From assembly GCA_018296165.2 (NCBI GenBank), contig JACKQL020000076.1, positions 174,993-238,992 of the forward strand: a DNA stretch of 64,000 nucleotides, read 5' to 3'. The notes below the pieces were generated by a model. The model was not told where the DNA came from and did no database searches. It was given only the letters and a program-made list of their open reading frames with translations. A program made the position numbers and the translations under genes. The DNA comes from Termitomyces sp. T153. Lineage: Eukaryota; Basidiomycota; Agaricomycetes; Agaricales; Lyophyllaceae. Within the stretch, counting starts at the first letter, position 1. The number at the start of each line of letters is the position of its first letter. Shown here piece after piece: positions 47,200 to 59,400 of the stretch.

Positions 47200-47725
47200 G
47201 GCTCAGCGCATGAGAACTTGTTCTGAGGCTAGCGTTGGCACAATCATCGTAATTAAGTGACAGTTCTTACATCCTTTCCTAATGAACTTGTCATCGTCTA
47301 TAGTGACTTATTTCTACTTTAAAATATTCTTTTCTAGTCATCTCAATGGTGGGCGTCTGGACCTGAGCAACGACTCAAATTCGTCGTCATGCCTGCTAGC
47401 TGTCGGCACTGTATCAAGCTGCTACTATCTCCTTATGCTGTTGAGTGATGCTACATATACAATCTAGAAACGCCATCGCAAGACACCGCCAACTGCACTC
47501 ACTTTCATCCCTTGCAAACGTCTTCAGCCTGCCACACGAACCGCCAATCTGAGCGCATTCATCGAATTGATTGGATTTTCGTATCAAACAATCAAACACC
47601 GAACTCCCTTCCAGTTCCGAGTCACTGGCGGTAAAGTATATAAACATCTGAGGCTCTGGCGACTATTTCCCATCTTCTCTGACTGGCATTATCAACCCTT
47701 CGAACTCTCACGCAAGCTTGTGGAA

Positions 47726-48220
47726 ATGTGTCGAATTCGCCAGTAAATGAACTCGTTCCTTGAATTTATCCGTATCATTTATCCTTCTCCTTAGGGTCGC
47801 TAATTGTTACCGCCGCTGCGGACATGTTTTGCAACTTGTAAGTGGATTGACGGCAACACTAGTTATGGCACTTCTCACCATCTGTGTCAACGTTATCTCT
47901 ATAGCCAGACACAACTGTAGTGCAATCCAATGATATTCTTAGAAAAGCATTGGACTAACATCTCGACCTTCCAGGTGGTTTGCTACAGTCGTTATTGCAA
48001 GTTCAGTCCCTATCATCCTCGAGACTGCCAACCTCCTGCATGCACTCGCACGTGTGCGCAGTAGTGCGTTGACCCCCTTCTTGCACCGTCCGACGCTGAT
48101 ATCTTGCTTTCTATCTACCTTTTGTCGTCTTATTGTACCAAATCCTTGACTCTGTGCCTCCGATGCAGTCGTTTGTATCCTGAACAGTACTGTGAGATTC
48201 TCCATCAGAAACGAAATTAA
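47726..48220 (+). CDS. small conserved Cys-rich protein
   Basis: Short exons join to MCRIRQVANCYRRCGHVLQL (ATG 47726, intron with CTCCTTAG acceptor near 47795), then after another intron YSRYCKFSPYHPRDCQPPAC with TRTCAQ (about 47982-48060), and RLYPEQYCEILHQKRN ending at 48220. The spacing of the CxxxCGH, YCKFSxxHP, CxPPxCxxxC and YPEQY blocks resembles a small family seen in agaricomycetes whose function I do not know; the cysteines look suited to zinc binding. The usual final CPxC pair of that pattern is absent, so the 3' end may be altered. Exon edges are uncertain. Confidence 0.5.
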
Positions 48221-48979
48221 CTTCTGATAAACTTGGGATCTTTAGCTCCGCACATCGACAGCCTTTGCCCGACTTGCGCAGCAACAGCCGGAGCACATGC
48301 ACGCTACTAGCGACCTTGCGTTTGCGTCCTACAGACGAATAAATGATCATCTAGATTGACAATGTGGAATAACATAGTACATACGTTATCAAATGTTTCT
48401 ATTTCGTGCTTGGAGACGCATTCGGAAATTTCAAATGTTCACTCACGAAAACCATATATGCTCTAAATATTGCGCCACGATGTGCCAGTGACAATAATTG
48501 ACTTGTCGAAGCTCGGCCTGACCCCATTTTCCTTCCATAGCAATAGAAGCATAATTTACTGACAGATCGGACGGACAGTGGGGTGAAACTCGGTAATTTA
48601 TTGCTCCGAATTGAGTTAGAAGTGGTTGATCGGCATATATAACACATTATAGCTTCGGAGCAAGTCTATCTCTGGGCCGACAAGGCGGTCATCTCAGTCG
48701 AACAAAATTCAGGATGACACATCTTTATACGTGAATATGTATACAAACCTCAGCTGACTCTTTTTGATGCGCAGTAAATTTTACTAAAGGCTAAATCTCA
48801 AAGCCAATAGAACTTGTAATGTTGACATACGATTGCAGAGGCTATATTATATCAGACTTTCATGTGGTGACATTTCACTGGTATCCCCCCTTTTCAAAAC
48901 CTGGAAATTTACTCAAGACTGCATTATCAGGCATTCGTAAGCTGTTGTTTCTAGTGAGCAATTTCCAGATCTCATAAAT
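48221..48979. other. intergenic
   Basis: Nothing recognisable. Confidence 0.4.
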
Positions 48980-49080
48980 TGGGGAAGTGTGACTGCCGCG
49001 GATTGTCTAACAAAACCCATTCAACACTCGCTAAGTGGTTACGAAATTCGGCGGGAAATGAATGTGGAGAAAAGTCAACG
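48980..49080 (+). pseudogene. possible Ty1/Copia RNase H tail relic
   Basis: The frame reads TAADCLTKPIQHSLSGYEIR, which resembles the conserved ADxLTKPL near the end of Copia-type polyproteins. Upstream sequence does not continue into an RNase H domain. A short relic is plausible but weak. Confidence 0.3.
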
Positions 49081-49246
49081 CAGCACAAGCACTTGGGCGG
49101 CAGATGTACAGAGAAATCAACTAGGCCGCAACTTATTAGTATCAATAAACAATAAAATTACAGTTCAGTATGTCTGTCGCATAAGTCAAAACCACAAAGC
49201 ATCGTTACACAACCGTTGGTATAGGTATATACAAGTGGCAATACAG

Positions 49247-51430
49247 TCAGTCTCCCATGACCTCCTGCCAATGTGTGCCATCAGCAGGTGCTTTCAAATC
49301 CCACTGACTCTCCAATGTGATTTCATTCTTCGCTTCGATGTTCACCTTCCACGTGAATTTGCCCTTTCCCTCTTCCTCTTCTTCCTTCCCATCAACCGGC
49401 TTCTCCCACGCAACTTTCCCAACCTCCTGGTCAGCTCTGTATACCGTGGCTTCCTCTCCATCTTTGGTATCCGCCAGACCTTCAGGCTTGCGTAGGATCA
49501 CCTTGGCACGCTTATCGTCCACCATTGGAACTGCATCGCGCACAACAACGTCTGAGAGTGCGAAGTCATGTTTGTTGTAGATCGTGATCACTGAAGTATA
49601 TGTCGTAGTGTTCCGTGCTTCTGTAAAGGGGCCCGCTTGGGACTTGACCGTGTGTGCTGTGCGAGTGTATGTGACTTTCATCACAACATCGCTGCCAAGC
49701 GTGCAGTTGAAGTTCTCGCCGGCGTTGACGTCCTGTGGAGACAACAGTGCGATAAATGCCTAAGCATGAGAGATGTAAAAGGATACTTACACTGATAGAG
49801 GTTTTAGAAACGTAGCGGTCATCAAATATGACGCTGACTGGGCCGGCGAGAAGTTTGTATTCGCTGCTGTTTTTGACTTGGCACTGTTTAAATTGATGAA
49901 TACACATTCTCATCGTTTTCAAAGGTCAGTTACCTGCAGGTACACACTAGATTCGATTCTGGGAATGACCACATACGAAATCTCGGCTTCAAACGGAAGA
50001 ATGGCGACAGAGACCTGGTGCTCGATGCCATCAGATGGTATAGTTGACTTGCCAGTGATGGAGAAGGATACTGCGACTGGCGTCTCGCTGACAGAAGTCA
50101 TGGGTTCCGTTATTATCTCGGCGGAAGATGTTTTTTCCAAAATCTCTTCCGCCTTGGGGGGCAGATATGCATTCTGTGTCTGGGCACCGAAGAGTCCACC
50201 GGTTGGAGTTGCTGTCGAGACACCAAAAGCAGTGGTAATTCCCGAGGAAGAACTTGTTCCAAAGAGCGGCTTAAGTAGGGGTTGCGGTTGAATTGCCTGA
50301 GGTGTTGGCAGCAATGGATTTGACAATGTGTTGGGTTGACCGAAGAGACTTCCACCGCCATTTCCACCGTCACTTCTGAAAAAAAGCTGCTGCTGATTAC
50401 CCACGGACTCCTTTCCAAATAAACTTTTTCCTGGACTAAAGATAGACCTGGGTCGGAGCTTAACTGGCATGAGTTGTGGAATGCGTTTGGCGATTGTGTC
50501 GGAGTTGGTGCTCAGTGTTAGCGAAACGTTAGTCCAATCTTCACCTGTGCTCTGGGAGACCCGTGCACGATAATGGAGCGCCACAGTGGAGAGGTTTCCC
50601 GTTTTCAGCTTTCGCGTGCAACTCATACGTAGGCGTCCAAGAAACATTGCCAACAACTACCAAGTTAGTAGGCTGAGTAATGAACGTGCCTCTGGAGACA
50701 AAAAATTATACGTACCATATGTTAGCTTAAGGTCAACAACGCTAGGATTGTCGGTGCCCAGAATGATAATGACTTCGCCTTGGACACTACCTTTCTTAGC
50801 GATGCCTTTTTCGGTCTCTCGCTCGATTTGGCGGCCAAGAGCAATAATCTTTTCATCGAGTTCAGCAATCTATGAATCCCATCAATTAATGCTAGTGACT
50901 CAAGATAGCTAGTCGAGAATGTTACATCTTTTATATTCTTACGACCCTGCTCGACAAAGCTCTCAAGAAAAGTGTTCATCTGAGTTGGCAGGACATGTTC
51001 ACCCGACAACGTCTTAGCATAGTTCATAAGAAGGTCGGCCTCGTGCTCTCTGACGCGTTTCTCACTCTCAAGGGCATGCTTCTTAACTTGAAGCAAACGA
51101 ATGATCTCTGAGGGACTGTCGGGCACATAAGACATGTCCTTGCCGCCGCCGATGGTACAAACGACATCATAAAGACGAGCTTGTTCTAGCCCAGATACAC
51201 GAACCGATTGTGTGTCAATGGATTCAGAAAGCCCGCTTATCTCAACTTTGGTCTGTCCAGCCTTCACGAATAGTCGATGAGCGCTAAAATCATAAAAGCC
51301 ACGAGTAAATAACTACCTTGAGATTCAGAGAGAATTGCCGGACGACTTCCGCCTTGGATGATTTGAAGATTGTCACCGACTTGATAGTGTCGTCAGTCGC
51401 GTTGAGTCTAAGTGTAGATGTAGTAGACAT
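49247..51430 (-). CDS. DUF4140/DUF4139 (mucoidy inhibitor A-like) protein with FG repeats
   Basis: Start MSTTSTLRLNATDDTIKSVT at 51430. The N-terminal DUF4140 part has VTIFKSSKAEVVRQFSLNLK and GQTKVEISGLSESIDTQSVR; a coiled-coil stretch follows (KKHALESEKRVREHEADLLM, QGRKNIKDIAELDEKIIALG). DUF4139 begins with LKLTYVVGNVSWTPTYELHA and YRARVSQSTGEDWTNVSLTL; a low-complexity insert (about 50460-50140) contains SLFGKE, SLFGQP, PLFGTS, AFGVS and GLFGAQ; the barrel then resumes with HQVSVAILPFEAEISYVVIP, SVYLQCQVKNSSEYKLLAGP and LESQWDLKAPADGTHWQEVM near the 49247 end. Six or so introns. The family is widespread and functionally poorly known. Divergent from POP5 with 224 bases between start codons. 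Confidence 0.85.
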
Positions 51431-51654
51431 GATGTGACGATAGAAGAGGAACAAGCCTGAGGTGGCCACTGAGTACTTGAGCTGAGTACCTAAGTACTGA
51501 CAATATTGACTCTTAAATAAAATTTATTAGATAATAGTTAATTGGCGCGTGAATAGTCACTAGTCACTGAGGTCACTTGTGCTCCAACCCATAAGTACCA
51601 TAGGATAGCGTCCTCAGATCTCAGATTCAGAGACGACAACGCATGAAGTAGCAT

Positions 51655-52317
51655 ATGGTGCGATTCAAGGTAATCTTGTCTGAGTCTCTTACGCGATCGA
51701 ACAACTGAAAGTGCGACAAGAATCGTTGGTTTCTTGTAGAGCTCATACCAGTCGGTCAAATCAATGCTCCAGTTCTCGAGGGAAAACATATCTGGGCTGC
51801 CATAAAGCAAAGTATCATCAGCAATTTTGGTGATACGGGTTGGGGATCTGTTGGGCTCTCTTTGACGGGTACGTGCATTTTTGGTCGTGTTTGACGCGTC
51901 TCACCGTTTGACAGTAAAATATTACTCGCCGACTACGAACATATGCATTATACGAGTCGCGAGAGACCATCACAAGATAGCTTGGGGATCCATTACACTA
52001 TTGTCCTCTATCGAAGGAACACGATATATACCCCATGTCATTCATGTTTCCGGTTCGTCTCGATTGCTGGACCCTGGTTGGCTTTGAATCTCATTAATGT
52101 TTACTAGGCACTATCAAGCATGCACAACTAGCGGCTATTGCACATAACCGGGAGATCGTTGCTCGCTATCGAGCACAGACGAAGACCCCAGGTTGGAAGA
52201 ATTCGTATCCTCGATATTTTTTTTAGCTGACCCGAAACTATTCTAGCCGCGTATCAGGACTCCTTCGAGACCTACCTCGAGAGCTCCTCAGTCGAGATAG
52301 CTGCTCTGCATGATTGA
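51655..52317 (+). CDS. POP5: RNase P/MRP subunit POP5
   Basis: Protein subunit of nuclear RNase P and RNase MRP, acting in tRNA 5' and rRNA processing. Start MVRFK at 51655, then an intron (about 51670-51720) to NRWFLVELIPVGQINAPVLE, HIWAAIKQSIISNFGDTGWG, SVGLSLTVKYYSPTTNICII (over an intron at about 51870-51911), RVARDHHKIAWGSITLLSSI, EGTRYIPHVIHVSG, an intron (about 52055-52105), TIKHAQLAAIAHNREIVARY, a final intron (about 52192-52246) and AAYQDSFETYLESSSVEIAA to the stop at 52317. About 160 residues, the expected POP5 length, with the signature MVRFKxRW start. All junctions are in frame. Confidence 0.9.
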
Positions 52318-53085
52318 TTCTATTCAAGTTTTGTTGGTATGTCTTGGTTCGGATTTTTTCCTATCGTCATCTTGATCTGTCGTTGTTTTCAAGAGACTCT
52401 CCGTAATCATGGACAATTTGATGGCGAAAAGGTGTACTGTTCGTCAATTTCGGTACCAGTCTGCTCGAAGGCTGGATTTTTTGTACGGACATCAGCGGAG
52501 CTGCCGGCGCTACAGAGCTGTGATATGAGAAATTATGGGTCGTATCCCACTACACTCTAAGCTATGTCCAATATGCACCTGTTCGGCTGTTGTCTGCAAC
52601 CTCTGATCCGCCACGATGTTCCCGACCCGCATCAATGCCGGTTCCTTGATCGACCTTCAAACCTTGTAACGACATTCTTTATCTATTGATGAAGAAATAG
52701 TGGAATCACAAGCTTGGTTTTTACCGCGGTTCTTGGGCAATGTAATGATATATCTTAGTTCCAGGTTGTAACAAATCTGTGTATGAGACGAGTCTGATAA
52801 AGGAGTGATCAAAGTCTTGACTTCTCTGATTACGGTTTATAATGTCTTGTGGGGCCGTCGAATATCAATTCAATGTTTGCGGATCCTCCGGCTTTGTTTT
52901 GATGAAATTTTATAACCAGATCATGCCCATGTCAGTCCATTCAGTATAGTATTGGTCACCCAGTCCGTAGTCGATCGGATAAGGACACTCTCAGTTGTGT
53001 AAAGGTGTGCATGAATGAGAACAGTGATACAATCTCTTCCTTATACAAAATCTAGATAAATCCAACTTACTAATGCTACATACAA
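52318..53085. other. intergenic
   Basis: No feature recognised; 3' regions of POP5 and of the MINDY gene converge here. Confidence 0.45.
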
Positions 53086-54874
53086 TCACATAATAATACA
53101 ATCCTTCTTCTTCTTCGCGTTCTGCTTTTGACGCTCCTTCTCTGCACGAACCTGCAACTCCTTCTGCCTCTTCTCTTCTTCCATCTTCTGCTGCTGCTGC
53201 AAACGCACCTCCTGCTCCCTCCTTGCGTAACGATCTTCCTCCGCCTGCAGCTGTCTCGCCAGCTCCGCACTTTGAACACCAATCCCGACTCAATCAGCAA
53301 AATCAATGACAAACAGGTGTGAAAGGGATACTCACTCAGACAACCCGGTTTCTGCGCCTTCCGCCACCCGATCTGCCTCCTCTTGAGCACGTTGAATATC
53401 TCTTGCCATATCCTCCGCCGTCCGCCCTGCCCAGTCCCCGCCAGCAGGACTCGCGCGGACGAATGAGGAGTCGACAAATATGCCTGCAGATCCGTCGACA
53501 TCCTCGATACGTTCCCAGACAACGGAGGGTTCGTAGAGGAACACATGGTCTGATACGAGAGAGTATAGGGCAGGTTCCAAAGGCTCAGTTATGACAGGGG
53601 GAGGGACAGTGCCGAGGGCGGGGGTAGATGACAAGGGAACAATGGATGCGGACACGGGTAGTTGAGTTGAAGGAACACGTGATGGTACGTCCTCGTCGTT
53701 AGGGTCGGTATAGGATCTGGGCGCGGCTATTGGGCTGTCGGGGAGTTCGAGGGGGGTTGGGACATTGTCGGGTATATCTAACGCGGAGAGGATTGGAGAG
53801 GAGGGTTCGACGACACCACTGAGGTCATCAGTAGTAGCTGGAGGTACTTGGGTATTCGTGTCATCTAGTACTTGCCAGCTGTCTCCTGATTTGTGAAGGA
53901 CAGAGAGGTGGGAACTTCGGAAAAGCGCGACGAGGGCGCCTGGTTCGAGGGTTGATGCGAGGTGGAAGAGGCCGTGATATGTCATTTGAGACTGGGTGTT
54001 TTCGAGGAATTGGCGAATGATGAGTGCTAGGGTCGTCTGTGAGAAGAGATGTGTCAAGGTAACAAAAAAAGATGATCACCATTGCTGATCTTCCTGTGTT
54101 CCGCATCTGACCAATCCTTGTCCCGTCGTTTGGGAGCTGAAACAATGTCGCCATCTATGGGAACCAACAGGCCACCAGTTATGTGGTCCGCTTCAGCGAT
54201 CAAAGACACAGCGCTGTCGTAATCCTCCGCGTTCTCTTCACGCATCGCTCTTGCTTCTGGTGAATCAGGGTCGACGAGCCAACCATGTACAAGGTCAATG
54301 CCAGCTTGTGAGAAGAGCAAGAGCTCCCCTCCAGCTGTCTTGTTAGCTGGCTGAAAGGACGTAGATGACGTGAAAAGGGGATTCAAGTCAAGTCCCTCTA
54401 CAACAGCTGGTGAATGGATAGAAATCATGGATGACGAACGAAGGTACTCACTTTGAGTATGCGGCATAATTGAGAGCGCATCCGAGATATCAACGTTCGG
54501 AGAATGCTTAAGCAGGTATTCTGCGACGAGCTGCGACAAAAACTCGTAGGAAACGGTTGTGCGCGCTGGAGGCTCGATAATTATGTTTCCTCGCATGATC
54601 AAAATGTTGCCTGCATAAGATACGATCGATTTTCAAAGTAGTTAGACGGCCCTCGTCGTCGCACGATGGTATCTAGACGAACATATTGCGATGAATGAAC
54701 ATGGGCTGTGAATTCATGTCAGACGTCATGACAAGAATCAATACGGAGGGCCAGGTCATACCCATTGAAATTCTGTGTGATAATTTGTAGAGGGTTGCCC
54801 TTGAATACAATCTTCTTGAGATACCAGACGTCTGCACGTGAAGATTGGATGGTAGGGGCTTGTGTATCTGCCAT
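53086..54874 (-). CDS. MINDY-family deubiquitinase with CaaX C-terminus
   Basis: Cysteine peptidase of the MINDY/FAM63 family, which trims K48-linked polyubiquitin. Best start is MADTQAPTIQ at 54874 (an in-frame upstream ATG at 55099 would add 75 unlike residues). Conserved: ADVWYLKKIVFKGNPLQIIT, the active-site QNFNGPCSFIAICN (recovered over introns at about 54713-54768 and 54604-54681; Gln and Cys six apart), NILIMRGNI, YEFLSQLVAEYLL, FSQAGIDLVHGWLVDP, QMTYHGLFHLASTLEPGALV, and FRSSHLSVLHKSGDSWQVL with the catalytic His. The second Gln usually found in DQGF appears as DDTN. A long Pro/Ser/Thr linker, an Ala/Glu-rich segment DMARDIQRAQEEADRVAEG and a Glu/Lys/Arg helix follow. The last residues KKKKDCIIM form a CaaX box predicted for prenylation; stop at 53086. 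Confidence 0.85.
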
Positions 54875-55669
54875 GAGGCGGGAGTGAGGCTGACGAAATG
54901 TGGTTGGAAGGAAGAAGCGGATATTTGGTAGTGTTGATACTGCATCTTTCATCGCCGCGGAAGAACGATTAGTATAGCTCTCCTTATAACGAGGCCTTTC
55001 CAGCCTTTGATATATATTTGCAACATTGGTGTCGTGTTCAACGCGTAAAATAGCGTGGACGACGCGCTGGTGCCCAAACTGACGCCTAGTGGCGCGCATA
55101 TTGATTTCTGTTATGAACTTGTACTTTCAATGAAGTAACCTCTTGTTCATAAATATGAGCAGAGGATTGTTCTGAAAAACGCTTGCAATTTTTGATTGCA
55201 TTCTTCTCGACGCAATTCCTTGTAATTCCAACCTTGGTTTTAAGCTTCAAGCTTGGATGTGAGATGGTCGTGATCTATCAATAACCGTGTTGGCTATCCT
55301 CGTAATTATTTATAGTGGGCGCTTTCAATTCCCAAAATGAGTCATAAAGCCATTGGTGGTGAACTGGAAAATTCCACTCTGGATCTCGTTGTTCGCACAA
55401 AACCTCAGAAGTGGTTTAGAGTGCTATGTAGAACTTTTGGGTTTGTTGCGTTGTCCTCATTCTAGCCTAATGCTCATACTCATCATCCGAATGCTTTGCA
55501 GTTGCTTCTCCTGGCAACAGATGCAGAGTTCTCGAGCGGCGCCGTTTTCTCACTAATAAAAGTTATTTTTCCGAGCATCTCGAACCTTGGCGCCAACGAA
55601 CCTGGCGGCCTGTACAGATGAGTGTTGAAAGATATATAGAATTGTACTGTGCAATTCGTACGACTCATT
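54875..55669. other. intergenic
   Basis: Contains the possible N-terminal extension of the MINDY gene (to 55099); otherwise nothing recognised. Confidence 0.4.
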
Positions 55670-56430
55670 TTACACATAGAACACCAACCCGAGAGTCGAG
55701 AGGGCGGTAGCACCCAGCACGGCGTAACCAGAGCTGTAGCAGCCTTTGACCGTCATGACTTGAAAATATCGAAGAATCAGGTTAGGAATCAAGATAGTTT
55801 TGCAGGTAGGACATACATTTGCCCATATCCCACGCGAGATGTCTCAATCCATTGAAGGAGTGGAATGTGAATGGCAATGCGAGGACAAATTTGCCGCCGT
55901 ATTTCACAGCATCAGGGAGACTCTTGACAAATTCGATAACGTGAGTGCTGTCGAAGGTAGTGGGGGCGACGAGGTAAGCGAGAGAGAATCCATAGAGCAC
56001 TGATTCGTCGTCTAGTTCTGTTATGAATCACATCGAAAAGGTACTTACAAACGCTCAGAGCAACACCAGTGACACGATTGAAGATGGAGGCGATCCAGGT
56101 CAATTGAGGTTGGTAGATAGTGAAATGAGGGCTAGACGGGCGGTTCAGGCGTTGCTTGTTGAGAATCTGCATAGCTTCCGACACAGAAGTCGACGTAGTC
56201 TGCACAGATCTAGATCGCGCAAAATTTGATTAGTGCTTTTATTGCAGTCTCGTACTGTGTGCTGCTTACCGTTTTTGCAAAACATTTCGTAACACAGCCT
56301 GATTTCTCACTAGATAAAATGAAAAGATAAGTATTATCAAATGTACAAAAAAATATAACGCACAAAGGCGAGGCGCAAATGCTACCCTGCGCAGCGAAGG
56401 CCCAAGGCCAAGGACTCTGGTGGTCGACAT
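55670..56430 (-). CDS. SDH3: succinate dehydrogenase cytochrome b subunit
   Basis: Membrane-anchor subunit C of mitochondrial complex II. Start MSTTRVLGLG at 56430 with an Arg-rich presequence (SLRRVAFAPRL). After introns: ILNKQRLNRPSSPHFTIYQP, QLTWIASIFNRVTGVALS (the SP..H..IY signature and first helix), MLYGFSLAYLVAPTTFDSTH (second helix region), FVLALPFTFHSFNGLRHLAW and DMGK (heme/quinone signature H-x-NGLRHLxWD), and after a last intron MTVKGCYSSGYAVLGATALS with the third helix ending VFYV at 55670. About 190 residues, normal for SDHC. Exon 1/2 junction near 56260-56380 is the least certain. Confidence 0.88.
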
Positions 56431-59400
56431 GATGAGAGGAGGTGGAGACGGGCGTGTTCGCGTCGGAACACTCCGAACCCGAATTCTATTTCATCCACGT
56501 GATTTTCGCAGAAATCGCGGTTAGATCGGGCCGAGACTCTTCTTACTTCCACCATAATCTTCGTAGAAAAAAGCCTGTCGGCTCTATGCGCCCACTCATC
56601 GATGTTCCCAACGAGGATATTCCTTACAATTGATCCCAAGAAATGTCTATTCATCAGACTGTAAATAGCCGCACCTGATTCAAAACTCGCCAGGCCTAAC
56701 TAGAGAATCCCAACTGGTACCCATTACTGAGGCAGTACATAATAGAACGAAGACGATGCGACCATATAGAATGAAAAGATAAGTATACGTTGAGTTTGAT
56801 CGTAATCCGGCTGTCCATTGGTTTTCGTCAATACGAAGGCGGGCTCGGACGCTGGTCGAGTAAGCGTGGAGGGAGATAGGAAATCAACGGCGCAACGCTA
56901 TATGCGTGCGCAAAGTAATTGATAATTGGTGACGAATGAAAGTTCACTGCGATTGAGCGGAGGGAGGGGGCTTCCGAGAGACGGCGTGCGATACGAGTAT
57001 GATGAAATTGCAGATATGTTTACAACGCTAGTGACGAAAGGTCAGATTGGTGATAAGCACTGCAGGGAGAAGTCGACTCACTTATATACAACATTTGCTG
57101 TGGAGAGACGAAGGAGTCTATGCTATTACGCAATAGCTCTGCTGTGTCGACCAGCTGGATGCAACTTCCTCGTCCGCGGGGGGTTGCGAAGTTTGAACGT
57201 CCTCCATTTGTTCCGAGACGAAAAGTGCAGAGAGGGATGTGAAAGCGTCCATGAATGAAGCTTTGAAGATAGGCCTTGTGAGAGCAGACGAGTTGTAGCT
57301 GCTGAGCGCTGAAAGAGAAGCTTTGACTTGGTTGCAGCTTTCATCTCGCGTTTCCAACGCTTCTTATATGCGAGACACTTATTGTTTTGGCGTCACAGTG
57401 AGGCGTGCTGCGTGCCCATTCATCAAATACTCATCGCTCATCCCGGGCGTGAAGACAAAGATGTTGACGTGCCGAGGCGGCTCATGATGACACGCACAAT
57501 AAGCTGTGTCGAAGACGTCATCATTCATAAGGGGTAAGTGACTCATGAGGGAATTGAAGGTATACTCTAGGCGGACAATAATTCGGAAAAGGATACCTGT
57601 TTACCTCCGAGTCAATTGTCAGGTGACGACTGCCATGATTATTTTTGTGCTATTTTGCTAACTTGTTTTCGTCCTCCATTGTGCGAGTGTGCGTGGAAAC
57701 AAAGATTGGATCAATGAAGCTGTGTCGGCCTCTGTCAGACTCGGAATCTTCCATACAATGTTAATACGGAGGTTTGAGCAGTGCTGCACTGCAGAGTATT
57801 GCGCAGGGTGGTTGCCTATCAGTGCTCGGGCATTCCAGAGATTCCATTTCGAGAAGTCGAGAACGTCATGTTGTGATGCGCATGGCAGCAGTAATACCCG
57901 GGCCGCCCGTGTCCCTGAGATTGATATCAGAATAAAACGGTACCTGAACACTTGTAACACAACACAATAAGAGAGAAAGTTCAGTCAAGAATATCACAGA
58001 AGCTTCTGGGAAAAATGAGAATAGGAACGGCGCAATGCCATCGATACCCATGTGCACAAGTATCAATGGCATGTTCAAGCCTTGGAGATTGACATCGCAT
58101 CAATGATCGTAGTATACATGACTTCCTCGCAGTGCACAGAACAAAAAAGGAGGTGAAAATAACGTAAAGCGCTCTCTATTCTGTGTATCGCATTTTATCA
58201 CGTATCTGATATGAAACAGTGTGCACTCTCTCTCAGATAAAGAGCATCTTTGATGTCACTCGAGACTGAAGGAGGTCTGGCCACAACGTTCTCTGTTGAT
58301 GCCCGACAAAATGTGAAGAACGAATCTACAGGCCACAATGGGAACGAATAGACAATTAATTGATGAGGTTCCCCACATCTCGGCATAGTTCGGAGAGATA
58401 AGGGGTTTCCACGTGTCAAGATGCAATCTCGGATCATAAGTCCAGACCTTGCTTCACGGTGACACTGTGGTCAGATAGGAATGGAGCTAAAAATTTAGGG
58501 TTTCTCCGTCTGCTGAACCAGAATAAGGAGATCGTCAGGGTCCGACGTGTCTAACAATAAATCAAATAATGGAAACAAGACAGTGAAGACGAGTGGGAAT
58601 AGGTGGCCCAGGTGTGAATGACGTTCCCTCCAATGAACGTGAATGGACGTCTATTCTGAAAAGCATGGTAAAAGGAGGAAAGGGAAACGTCGTTGGACTT
58701 GGACAATAGAGAAGTAACACAGGACGTGGCCAATAGAGCACATTGTGCGCAGATAATGGAGACTTATGGGAACTCGTGAATGAGTAGGGGCACAGTAACG
58801 CCACATTGACAGATGACCGATGCCGAAATTGAGGAACGTAGTTGACAGATACCGAAGATAAAAAAAACCGTCAAGAACAAAAGATTCGGATGCGACGGCA
58901 ACGAGCTCAAAGAATATCCTAGAGATTAACTTATATTGTGCCGATATAACAGTTGTGCAAATAAGGTATTTTCCCATTCATTTCTTACAACGGAGTCTTG
59001 AAAGTCATGAGATCGATATATCTTGATAGAATCACCACAAACACCAAAGACAAAAAGGTCAACGATCATGTCGTAAAACGCCAATGTTGTGTTAATTGTC
59101 TCATTTGATCGAACTGTCTTGTCTGAAGCGCCACATTGAACCGAAAAGAACAACATACCGAAGAAACAGCGATGGTCAGAACAGATTGTCTGTCTCTATT
59201 ATCCTTGTTGGGCACCAAAGGACAGAAAAACATTCTGCAACAAACGATTGAACAACCAAAGTTAGAACCAATCGACGATGGAATGACTCGCTTTACCGAG
59301 AACCCCGTAGAGGACGACGACCAGTTCCTAGTCCGGTATCTTAATCACAAGCCGGGCTCCAACCGAGTTGCGAGAACTGACCGATTTCTTTCAATAGATT

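Noticed and set aside
55099..55099. Upstream ATG as start of the MINDY gene
   Set aside because: The extra 75 residues are unlike the family, and MADTQAPTIQ at 54874 directly precedes the conserved domain.
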